NCBI RefSeq assembly: GCF_017562075.2
Contig: NC_054083.1
Coordinates: forward strand, 13,060,107-13,124,106
Source of the DNA: Anopheles merus
Taxonomy: Eukaryota; Arthropoda; Insecta; Diptera; Culicidae
Direction: 5' to 3'
Length of the DNA: 64,000 nucleotides
Numbering within the stretch: position 1 is the stretch's first letter; each line of letters opens with the position of its first letter. The translations under genes were made by a program, and so were the position numbers. Below are positions 12,064 through 24,032 of the stretch, in pieces. Below the pieces are notes generated by a model, which was given only the letters and a program-made list of their open reading frames with translations, was not told where the DNA came from and ran no database searches.

Positions 12064-15000
12064 TTAGTTGCGATTGAAACCACCCGATCCAGCGCCACTC
12101 AAGTTTTCGCGAACGCTACAAAAAGAGAAAAACAAAGAAAAAGGAAAGGGTTGTTATACTTAAACTCTCTCTTTCTGAACAAAGCATGCACATTAGGACT
12201 ATTTGGTAATGATATATATATGGCACAGCTTGTCACACAACACACATTCAGTCAAACAAGCACAACCCGTGCGAATGGGACCAATCCATGAGAGTGGTGT
12301 TAGTATTAAGAGTCGGATGAACGGTTATATTCGGTAGCGAGGGGCAAACTTTGTAGAAAGACGAGAGATTTATTGTTAGTATCATAAGCCAAACAACAAA
12401 ATCACTAGTCTTCCATACAATGTTTTGCCATGGCAGAAGAGGATGTTCGAGATGCGGTCCCAGTTGACGAAGGCGCGATGGGGTTAAAACAAGCGATAAC
12501 AAACACCTAGGAGGCTAATGAAGATGATGTTTTTTGGTTATAACCGTTGTGTGATAGCTATCTCCGTTGGCTTGGGTTTTCATGTCTTAATCGTTTTTTT
12601 TTTTTTATATTAAAAGCACCAACTTAACACTATTCGTGCAAAAACACCGATACACACCCTTAAAAATACATGTACGATAGAGCGAGTAGTAGAAGGTGAT
12701 GTGTGTTCTCTATTTACCTTTGCTGTAGCATATATTGCGCCGCCTGAATTTCCTTCGGTGTGCCGGTAATCGTAATGATCCGATCGTTCGACCCGGGCAA
12801 GGCTTCGTCGATCTGGATGAAAGCGTTCGACTCATTCCGAATGCGACGTATTCGGCCACCTCCCTTGCCGATAATGGCACCAGCAAGCTGCGAATGTACA
12901 GTAGAATACAACATTAAAGCATGTCCTACTACCACCCCCTCCCTCCCCAACTCCCATCCTGCCTCACTTACATCTTTGGGTATTGTGACCTGCGTAGAGG
13001 TTTTGTTATCCATAGCACCATTGTTGCCGCCGCCGAAGCTTCCCAGACTGCCGTTGCCGAGGTTGCCGCCCGCGCCGCCCAGATTCAAGCTGCCGAGATT
13101 GCTGAGCGCTAGACTGTTGCCACCGCCAAAGCTGCCACCCATATTATTGCCGTTGATGGGATTAGCCCACGGGTTAATGTAATCCCTGTCCCTAGGGAAG
13201 GGAAAGAAAGGGCAGAGGGCAAAACATAAACCAGCTGCACTCTCACGCACACACCCCCACCGCACCGCGCGCCACTAGCAACACCCTACCTCATCCCGCC
13301 GCCGCCGCCTCCGCCCACACCGGCCCCGGCACCACGGTTCGCCCGATCGTTGCCGCGATCGTAGCCGCCACCGCGGTTGGAGCGGCCCCGGTCTTCGTAC
13401 CGATCGCCCCCACCGCCGCCGCGCCGATCGTAACCGCTGCCGGGAGCAGCACCGCCAGCATTGCGGCCACCGTTGCGGAAGGCACCGCTGCCACCGCCGC
13501 CACCTCCACCGACACCGTAGCCGCCGTACTCGTCCGCGTACATGTCGTCGTAGTTGTGCGGATCATAGTTATGCACCGGGCCCTTGATCGGTGTGCCCTT
13601 GATCAGTTTGATGATCTCGTTCAGCGTTTTCAGGCACTGCTCCTCGCTGCCTATCACCTGGGCAATGCGGTCTGTGCTTTGCGGTGGTATGTTAGAGAAG
13701 ATTTTAAGCCGGCATCCGATTTCCTGTAAGGAATTGAAATAAAAGAAATAAACAAACATATTATTAGTGAGGAGTTTTTAAACTGAAAATGGATGGAAAG
13801 TTTTTGTCCTATACTCTCTTAGACAATAGACTTTCAATAGAAAATTGGAAGGGAAATTGTTTTTTGCGTTCGCCACAAGTTCATTTAGCTCAACGATGCG
13901 TTGTTCGTAAACGATATAACACACCAAACTTCTATTGAGAAAGCCAATTAGCTGACCAAAGAAGATATTGAGCATCTGTTTCTTCATGGAACAAAGAACA
14001 TGCCCATTCTACCCTCATTTTACTCTATTTGGTGTATTTGGCAAATTTATAAGAAAACACATTCAGGGCGAAGAAGCAGCGATGCGAAAAAGACGCAAAC
14101 ACTCCACGATAAATAGATTCCCAACTGGTTCCCTGATCACACGACACGATCAGGATCCATTCCCTCTACCCATTTGCATTTCCCCTTCCAACGCACGCTG
14201 CCAGCAGCATGGTGTTTTAGACTTTGGGCTTGAAAAGGACGAATTGCGCGCGCAAATTGCCACTGGTTTCGCACACATATGCTAAATGGGCTTCCTCCTC
14301 TCATGCAACCGATCTGTTCTCTGTGGTTGTTCAGCGCACCAGCTTCAACGAATGCAAATCCATTTTTATGTCCTTTTTCCCCCAATAATGAGAGAGCGAT
14401 GGCACAATTACAGCAAGCCGTAGAGTACGCCGTACCATGCTTCTCCTTTCTACCGTTGTTTCGAACTATTTCCTGTGTTTGTACCGTGTCGTCGTCGTCG
14501 TCATCGTCGTTTGGTGAACGACATGATCGTCAGGAAACGCGTTTGCACCATCTGCGCGCGCGCCTATGTGGCGCGCAGCAGCAATTTAGCTCTCCGAATT
14601 AACAACTGAACACGAAGCAGAAGGAAGAATAACTAAAAAAAGGAATGGTTCGCTGCCGTTCCTGTACAGGAAGTGCAAGAATGCGATGAAGAAGAGAGTC
14701 AGACATAAAACTAACGGATGTGGCATAGCAGAGACACGGGACAGAGAAAAAAGGAAAGAAGCAAAAAGGATAACAGCAACAACAAAAACCGAGCGCGCTC
14801 AGCAGCTGTACCGGGATGTAATGCTGAGAAAACAACATGCTAGCAAAAATGGAAAGAAAAGAACAAAATAATAATTACTTCAGACACACACACCTTGGTC
14901 GGCTATTCGAGCCACGAACCCTGGGGATCGAACCCTAGGCTTCTATTTGACTGACAGATCAAACACATTCATGGGCAACAAGCAAGAGAACGAAATGGCA

Positions 15001-16055
15001 GACATTAAATTCATTAGAATTTTCACCACTTTACACACCTTCGTTTCGGCATTTCTTGTGCCGTGTCGTAGTGCGAACTGAAGATTCTTACACATTCTCC
15101 GTACGAATCTGTTGTAGTTCCCTTGCATCATTGATAAAAGGAAAAGAAAAAGATGCGGGCGAACTAAATATTAAATGATGTGTTGTACTACGTGGGAAAG
15201 GAAGGGAAGAAAAGAACGGAAAAAGGTGACATTACACGCAACAGGGGACAACTGAAACACACTAAAATTACGATCCCGCTGCTGAAACACCGTGACGGTG
15301 ACGAGGCAGATGTGAACCTGAGAAGGATGAACAAAATTTAATGCTCCACATAGCCACACAAACACACACGCATACAAAGGTGCTACCGAGTCCGTAAGAA
15401 AAAGGAGAAAGAACACACACACATAAAAAACCCATGTTCATTGCTTACTCCAAAAAAGACAGCTGGTAACCAAAACCGACAGTATCCGCCGCTCGAAGAG
15501 AAAAAGGTTTCATCAGCCCTTCTTTTTTGTGGATGCTTTTCTTTTCCAATACTCTATTTTTTCTGTATTATCTTTATCCTTCTATTTCGGCCTCTTCTCG
15601 CCTAATACAGGCAGCAAAAGCCGCCCCAGCAAAAGAGCCTTTCGAAAGCCAGTTAAAATGATTTTAAAATTCTTCCCAAACGAGATCTCGATCGAACCCC
15701 CCTCGGAGTGATTTAAATGTCATCAAACAATCGTTTTGTAATTTACCATTCTCGTCCCCACCGGAGAGCGGAGAAATAAATCGACTACCAAGAGCCTCCC
15801 CACCCCCCGGGTGTGAGCATCATTACAAGTGCCGCTCGTACACGTTTTGTGTTGTGAGTGTGATAGTGGACGATTTGAAACCTCAAATGCCCCCCATTAC
15901 GACCACCCAAATTTGGTGCACCGTGCACAGAGCCGGAAACACAACTAAGGATTCGGGCGGATTTAACACGTTTTATCGATCTAATGTCTCTTCTTCTGCT
16001 GCTTTCCATACACACACACCACATACACACCAGAGACCACAGCAACAATGTGGGG

Positions 16056-16113
<58 letters not shown>

Positions 16114-19100
16114 ATATTTGTATGTGTTTGTATGCATTGCAGAAGGGCCGGGGCCGTGAGGGTTTGCTAAGGGGGGGAATTAATACAAATCCTCTTCTAA
16201 TCCTTCTTCGGACATGGATCGAGGTTTAAGCAGAAACATCCTGTCACGCCGTTCGCATACCATACGTTGTACCAACAAAGGGCGGTAAAGTGAAAAGCAG
16301 CTACTGTAGGTATTTCAATTGTTTGACCATTACCATTAGAAAAGATTTGTATTGGAAAATCGGACTTACCACCATCGTGTTGAGCTGTTACTACTGCCGA
16401 ACATCAGTACAGGCCAAAGAAGTGAGTGTTTCCTGCTCGCCTTTTTCCTTCTGTGCGGCGCTTCGCTTCCCTTCGGCACAGTGAAACACGACGGAGCTGC
16501 TACTGCCGACTCTCCAACGGGGAACATCATTTGCTTGCTCTCCGGCGAGACAAATTGAAATATTTCTTTGTTCGATACACCGCAACAGGAAGTACCGAAA
16601 ACAAAGCACCACCTAGGTGACCCACAACCGAGGCAGTCACAGTCAGGCAGGACAATCCAGCGAAGGGAAAGCGCGCGCGCACTCACACATACACACGCAC
16701 AACGCACTCTACGAACGCGCACCTTCCGCCGCAGTTTAGTGTGGACGGCCGCGAATTACTCTTCATCAAATTTAGTTAACAAACTTAAATTGGATAGAAC
16801 AACCATCCTTTGCAGCTGTCAAACCGTTCAGTTAATTTCTTTGCGGCACAGTTTAATATTCTCGCTCGTGCGATTGCTACCGATTACTTGCCGAGCACCA
16901 CGAGGAGCTGGTCCAGGGACTTCTTTTCCACAAAATGTCAACTAAAACTTTTGCCCAACCGCTGGCTAGCCACTGCACACACACAGTACGACTAAGGATA
17001 TTTAGACGAAACAGAAAAAGTAACTTCACCACCATCAATGGAGGGAGGAGGGAAGGTAGCAGCGGTAGGCAGGACGAGAAATCAATCGGGAGAAGCCGGG
17101 CCAAACTCCGTAGTTCCTCGAACGGCAACTGTTCGGTGCCAACTGAATCACGAGAAACGTGTCCACTGAGCAGAAAGCTGTTGCGCATGCCTTAACACTC
17201 CTCTCGTTTGCGTCTCCCAATCATCCCTATCCGTGCGTAGTAGGCCACTCTCTCTCTCTCTCTAACTCTCACACTCTCTCTTTATCTACCTTTGCTTGTT
17301 CCTCACGCGCATCTGGTTCCAAAAGCAGGGAATGCAGTGTCCTTTTCCAATCTACTTTTCGTCTTCACCCGTCAGAGCACTCCAGCTGCCACGCACCGTA
17401 GCGCATATGCACACACACACACACGCCTGCACACATACAGACTCTCTTTTTTCTATCGATGTTGGTTACGCTCTTCTTCTGACTCTGCTGTGCGCGCCGC
17501 TGTGTATCTTGCCAAAGATTGCCGCTCTCGCGCGCTCCCAAAAAAACGTGGTTTTCCATCCACGTACACGTGCACGCATACAGAGGCAGGCACGTGACAG
17601 CGTACATCATCATCCTACCACCGCCGTCTTGGTAGATGCTTTCTGCCCCTTTCTCAGAAGATCCTTTTTGCCTTCTTCTTTGTGTAGAAATACTGCCTCT
17701 CCCCGCAGCCCGGTCGTCACTCCCTGTCATACCTTCCCAAAAACCTAGTCACTCTCGATGACAATGAACCCATGGTGGTACAACGAACAACTGCCGCTGC
17801 GACGACCTCGGCCGTGTCCGCGTTCAAAAACCAACATACGCTTCTTCCCGCCGTTCTTCTCAGTGCGGTCTGTAATGCTTCCTTACAGTACGATTCCTCC
17901 CGGTGTACCTGGCGATGATGGTGCAGCTGGCACACCCGTAACTTCTTCCCGCTGCTGCTGTTGCTGTTGCTATTGCCGGACTTTAGGGCTCATTTTATAC
18001 AATCAATCAATAGACGACCTCTCACTCTCTCCCTCCCTCTTTCACTTGCGTTCGCTCTCTATCTCTCGCTGTTCAGGAGGATTGTATTTTTGTACACGTT
18101 GGTGGCTAGCACCTGCCTGCAGCATATGCCCTACTACAACTGTGCGCTTCCATATGGTAGCAAAGAAATTAATACAAAAAGATTCTCTGCCAGCCTTCTT
18201 TGAATGCCTTGCTTGCTTGCTTTCCAGAGAACGGACCAACTGCTCAGATATTCAAGGTCCAAAGTGTAAATATTTCACAATTTTTGTTGTATCAAACAGA
18301 AAAAAAAGAAATAAACCATTATCCTAAATCATCGTACGAAATAAAATGCACTCTATCGCCTTTGGAACGGTGCTTTAAACATATTTGCCGATTTGCTACT
18401 ACATACGCACACGTGCACCATCGTGGATACTTCTCCGCACACGTTACCATTCACCCAAACGCATTTAATACAAGTTAAAATGGAAATTGTAAAACAGTTT
18501 GCCGCCACGCAGACCACATACAATCGTTCATTACTCCCCACATCAACTCAACATGACGTCGGGAAAACCGCAAGACAAGGACATACGGACAAGCAGTGTG
18601 TGCGGCGAGTAGTATGTGTCGCCTGAAAACGGTACAATAATTACCCTACATTTCAGATCTACAGGCCCCTATTCCCATTTGGTTGCTCCCCCAATGCGGA
18701 CACCAAAAGAACTTGAAACACACACAGCATGGGAGTGAAGCAAATGTGCACTGCTCTCATTATAACCAGTGGTTAGGAGTCATAATTATTTCCATGAAAC
18801 GCTCAAAATAGTTTCCAGCATGCATGCGTGCGCGAGGAGCAAAGGGGTAAAGAAGTCAACGGACGAAGGTAGTAGAGGAGTGACGCACAGCTAAAGCAGG
18901 TCATAGCCCAACCACTAGTAGGCGCCTTCCAGTAGCCGTGGTTAACCGAGTCTGCAACTTCCCTACGATCTCCAGTTGCGTGCCCGCGCACAAGGATATG
19001 TCGGGCGCGGTTATGAGTACCACATACACACACACGCAAGGCGGGGAAAAGAGTCCTGAGACATGAAGAGAGTGTGCGTGTGCGTGGCGGTGCAACGTTT

Positions 19101-22100
19101 ACTACTACATGCAATCGCCGATTACACCCCGCACAACACATCCCAACAATGCTGCCCGCCCGCCTGCGTCACGGTTCCGTGCGTATCTTAATAACGATTT
19201 GCTTTTGTCATCTGTTCTGCCACAGGATTACACGTACCGACCCCGTCGACTGGGCACGCTACGAAACGGCGAACCGACCGAACCCTCCGGGCCTCTCTGC
19301 TGCGACTGCTGCTGCTGCTAGTTTGTGGCCAAAGCATTACGCAGCTAACCAACACATACTGCTGGCGCCATTAAATGCGCTCACTGCAGACAGAAATATC
19401 TTCCCGCTCCTTCACCATCGCACCACCGGTCGGCCCAACCACTCTCGCTGTCGATCATTTCGAGCGCTCTCGCCAGGCGAACGCTTTTCCGACCAGCGAT
19501 TTCTTTTCCCCGGTGTAAAATCTTACCACCGTGGCACCTCGGTGGCGCGCATAACCCTGCATCGAACACGCGACGTACGGTGGTGTGCCGACGATGACGC
19601 GGATGTGATGATGGCTACAATTTCCCAATTCCTAGAGATATATTTTCGCCAAACTGTGAGCACTGGAAGGACTTCTCTTTCCTTGTGTGTGTTTTTTTTC
19701 TTGCTCATGTGTGTTCAACGTTTTAGCGCAATGAATTCGAGTACTGCGATGCACTGACGTCATATTGGTATGGAAATTGGCTTACACGCAACTATAGCGA
19801 CACCCCATACATTTGCTTCCCCAGCAAAAGATGCAGCGAAGTTAAACCTAGGTGTAGTGTACCAAAAGGATTTCAAGCTGAGTACACACACATACAAACA
19901 ATTATGCAAACATGGGACCCATTTTAGCATCACCGAAAAAACAGCAAGAAACAAGAAGAAGAAGAAAACATATCACGGTTGGCAAACTACCGCAACTAAG
20001 ACACTGGCGTAACAAAGGAATGATAATTGTCACCACTGTGGCACCGGGGCACAGGAGAGCGGGAGGAGTAAACACAGGTCACATTCGACGGTGCTTAAAC
20101 TGTTGACTTAGAATTCATAATTTATCCTACGCTGGATGATAAATTATGCAGGCGGTTCGCGACATGCGCCACATTTTAAGAGGCGGTAAAGTGCACCTAG
20201 GATGAACGTACCGCACGAGCGGGCGCGTACGAGTTCGACATTTAATTTTGCTTTAATTTTTAATGTTGGTGTGGTGTACTTACATCCTTGATCTCCTTTA
20301 TTTTGCTTCCACCGCGGCCGATGACGCATCCTGCCAGGCTGAGATGAATCAGTATTCTCAACTCGTACTCATTATCGCCGGCCTAGTTCGATCGGGTGCG
20401 ATCGGGGACATGGAAAATGGGACACGAAAAGGATAACACGAGTTAGAAAAATATTAAGAAGAAATGTAAAAAATTATTTTTCGACTACATCGAGGAAAAA
20501 CACCTATTTATTGTGCCGTATTTGTAGAAAACAAGACTGATATTTGGTACATACACAATGTTAACCTATTATCAACGACTGGCGCCGATTAACCAGCCAA
20601 TGTCCGGCACGAGTACTCTAAAAGGACTTCACAACTCGCCACATCGTGGTAGGAAAAACCAAAGGCTGAAAAACACACCAGTTCTTCTGTGCCAGCAAAA
20701 CGTAGACATCAGTATCAAAAGAGTACAGTCGATACGTACAACAACAAAAAAACGCACTGCTTGCCACAAACAAATCAACAACACGAACCAAATGAGTGTA
20801 AATACAGGGTACGGTACGTCTACCACGTACAGACAATCCGACGCCATGCACTTTATGAAAATTTAAACTTGTAATTACGGACAACACGCGATACCAATTG
20901 GACGAACCGCACGTCGGTATATATACTCGGGGCGGCTGTGGTTTAGTTAAAACGAAACAGTTAAATTCGAAAAAAAGGTTATACATTTCATTTCACTCTA
21001 GAATGTGACACGAATAGAAGGCGCATTATACAGTTACACTCTTGTCACAACTATACAATGCATTAACAATATACATTAACGACCAAACCCGTTTTCTCAT
21101 GTTCTCGGGCTTTCCAATAGGAATACGTATGTTTTATTTTCATAGGAGTTCTTATACAGGTAGGTTTACTCACCCGATCAAGATGCTTCATCACATCCTT
21201 CACTACTTTCGTCACTGTCTCCATATCGCCACCAATGGTAAGCACACTGTAAATACAACGACCGAGAAAGATAAAAACCCACAATTCATTAAACATAAAT
21301 GCATTCACATTGCAGCTGGTAGGGATAGGAGAGTATACAAGTACAATAGGTTTGCGTTAGCAACATGTACAACAACAATAATCACGATCAGAATATGTCG
21401 CAAAGGTACATTAGTGTATAGTTTTATGGAAACAAACAAATTATGCTGCGTCTTCACCGGCAAGAAGATTCATGTGTAGCATCATTGCGCATTGTATAAG
21501 AAAACATGTTACAAATTTTACGAAAAAAAAACTATTCCGACATGATTTTAGGTATGCGAAAAAAAAAATTATTTTATAATTGTATGTATTTCATTTTTAA
21601 ATTGTATCCCACCAGGTTACAATGTTTTCAGTCATTTAAGGAAGCTTACTTAGTTCAAACTTTACATCATGAGTGTGTATGTGTGTGTGTGTGTGTGTGT
21701 GATAGGGAACTCTTGCGGGAATTTGCGTTCCTCGAACGGATTTCAAGGCAACAGACAAGTGGGGATTGTGATTATGAGAGATATTTTTGGAATAAATGTG
21801 AGTTAATTTTAATACATACAACACATATTGATATTACCTATACGCGCAACCAAACAATTATGATTGGTGGTTTTAGAAAGGAATTCGGACACGTGATGTC
21901 TGTTACTTTGTGTACGCAAATTTGGGAAGGTCTTAGAATAGTATAAGCTACAAATTTGTTAATATGAAGATATTGGCATTGAACTGGGAATTAGTACATG
22001 AAGTGTGGGAGGAGCCTTTCTTTTAATGCCTGACCAAGAAAAAAGAATCATTACGATTTAATGTATCCACAAAAACAAGCAATAATTATATTATTTTCTA

Positions 22101-22284
22101 AAACAACGTAAGCCGCTGTGGTAGAGGTGGTAACATAACAACGATGCACTCATACTAAGAGAGTCACAAAAAGACAGGGTATGGATTCGAAGGTTATTTT
22201 TCTTCCAGCAGCGATCGTGAGGATACATAAGATAAAACGAAAGTAGCAAACACAGAAAGGGAAACAAAAGGAAAAACAAACGAA

Positions 22285-22334
<50 letters not shown>

Positions 22335-23999
22335 AGATATTGCAGATACGATATATGTTCAATAAGGATGGGTGTGTTTAGAACGTATGATCAACAGAAC
22401 GCTAGAAACAGGTGAAAGAATCGTGATCCAAGAATCGGTTTCTATTGTGGGAGATAGTTTTAAGCTATTTCAAGTTAATCGATTCGGGAAACCTTTTTGA
22501 GCGGGAAACACATTTCGAAACGGGTACGAAGAAGGATTGTGGAATAATAGTTGTTACTTCTTATTTTGAGAAGGATTTCTACCAGAGCGTTGATGGTGAA
22601 TCTTCAAACACGTAGAACACAAACAGATTAAATTTTTGGGTATTAGATACTGGGCGGGAGGAAGGGAGGAACACATACATTCTAGGGTCTCTTCTCTCTC
22701 TACCATCCACATTGCAACAGTCGATTAGATGAGATACGTTTATGTTACAAAGAGGGACACATATGCTGAGCAGAATAATATCTACAATTTTTCATTATCA
22801 AATTCCGATTGCAAGCACTACCATCTGGAGGTCGAAGAAAGGAATCAAAATGTAGTCTAGTGATCGACAAAATAAGCTCTCTTCCAAAACGTACACGATC
22901 GTAGGCGACTACACCAAGTATTTGTGTACACAGCACTCCATTCCATAAGACGGCAGATGCATGGTGTGGCAGGTGCATTTATTCCTAATTAATGGTGACG
23001 GAAGAATACTTCCCCTCTATATGGAAAAAGAGTAACTAATGCTTTCATCTTTCCTTTTTACCGTTATCAACAGATGCAGAGCTGTTGTAGTTACTGTAAC
23101 ATGCAACACACCCGGTACATCAATTAGGAACGGTCGGAGAGCTCTTCATCTTCTTTTCTTTTGAAATTCTCTCACCTTTCCAAATGGGAGTGCTTTTCTC
23201 GAAGGTGGCATTTGAAAATTGTATTCCCGTTTATTACCATTTTAGTACAACAATTACAAACAGAACATATTATCTATCTCGACAGATGTACAAAAGAATG
23301 ATGCTAATTTGCAAAACCAAAAGGTGGATGGTGGAGAGGCGGATGAGAGATTTACACATTTACAAACGATTGCAAAAGAAAAGGGATACCAGATACTGAT
23401 ACAACAACAACACTCTTCGGCATGGGCGGGTGGTGGTATGGAGTATGGAAAAAAGATGTCTGTGGATCATGTTGTTGATTTTCTTGGATAGTTATTTGTA
23501 ATAGTTCAGTGGTTCAGTTTGCTTAGAGAATATATAAAGAGAAAAATAAAAGAAAGAGGTCTTTACCGTTCGGGGCCAGTACAGTCGCCTACATTCACTT
23601 GGGCTTGATACTGCGCATTTGGGGGGATGATGTGCGCACAAAGGACACGCAGCCGCACAGAAGAAGATTGTGTATGTGTGTGCGTGTGTTTTTTGTTTTG
23701 TTCAATTGGTTTGTTTGATTTAAGTGACACAGGCACATATACACACGACACACAGACACGAGTTTGTAGAGTCGTAGAGTGTTTATGGTTTGGCACACAT
23801 TAGTTTTGGCAATATGCACACACACACACACGATTGGTTTTTTTTTTTTTGGTTTCGATTCGGGTTGTTTTGGGGGTTTGATCGATCAAACGATGTTGGG
23901 AATGCGGTGCGCCGTTCGTGAAACACACACATGGCCAGCGATGCATGTGTGTAAAGAAACACCATTGGAAAAGAGAGAAAGAGAGAGAGAGAGAGAGAA

Positions 24000-24032
<33 letters not shown>

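Larger units (their letters stand above)
13724..20283 (-). other. 6.6 kb hnRNP K intron between KH2 exons
   Basis: No coding gene supported. It holds a (GT)n tract at 16058-16110, dense CA- and CT-rich sequence from about 16.6 to 18.1 kb, CAG/GCT-rich patches near 17.95 and 19.3 kb, and an 11-bp perfect stem at 20116-20148. Open frames here are low-complexity and encode no recognisable domain. Confidence 0.6.

Noticed and set aside
16366..18327. Open frames of 100-189 codons in the hnRNP K intron
   Set aside because: They are made of translated CA, CT and CAG repeats (runs of His/Thr, Leu/Ser or Cys) and have no splice or domain support.
22289..22332. CRISPR-like or other arrayed repeats
   Set aside because: All tandem arrays seen are simple di- or trinucleotide microsatellites; none has spaced repeat units.
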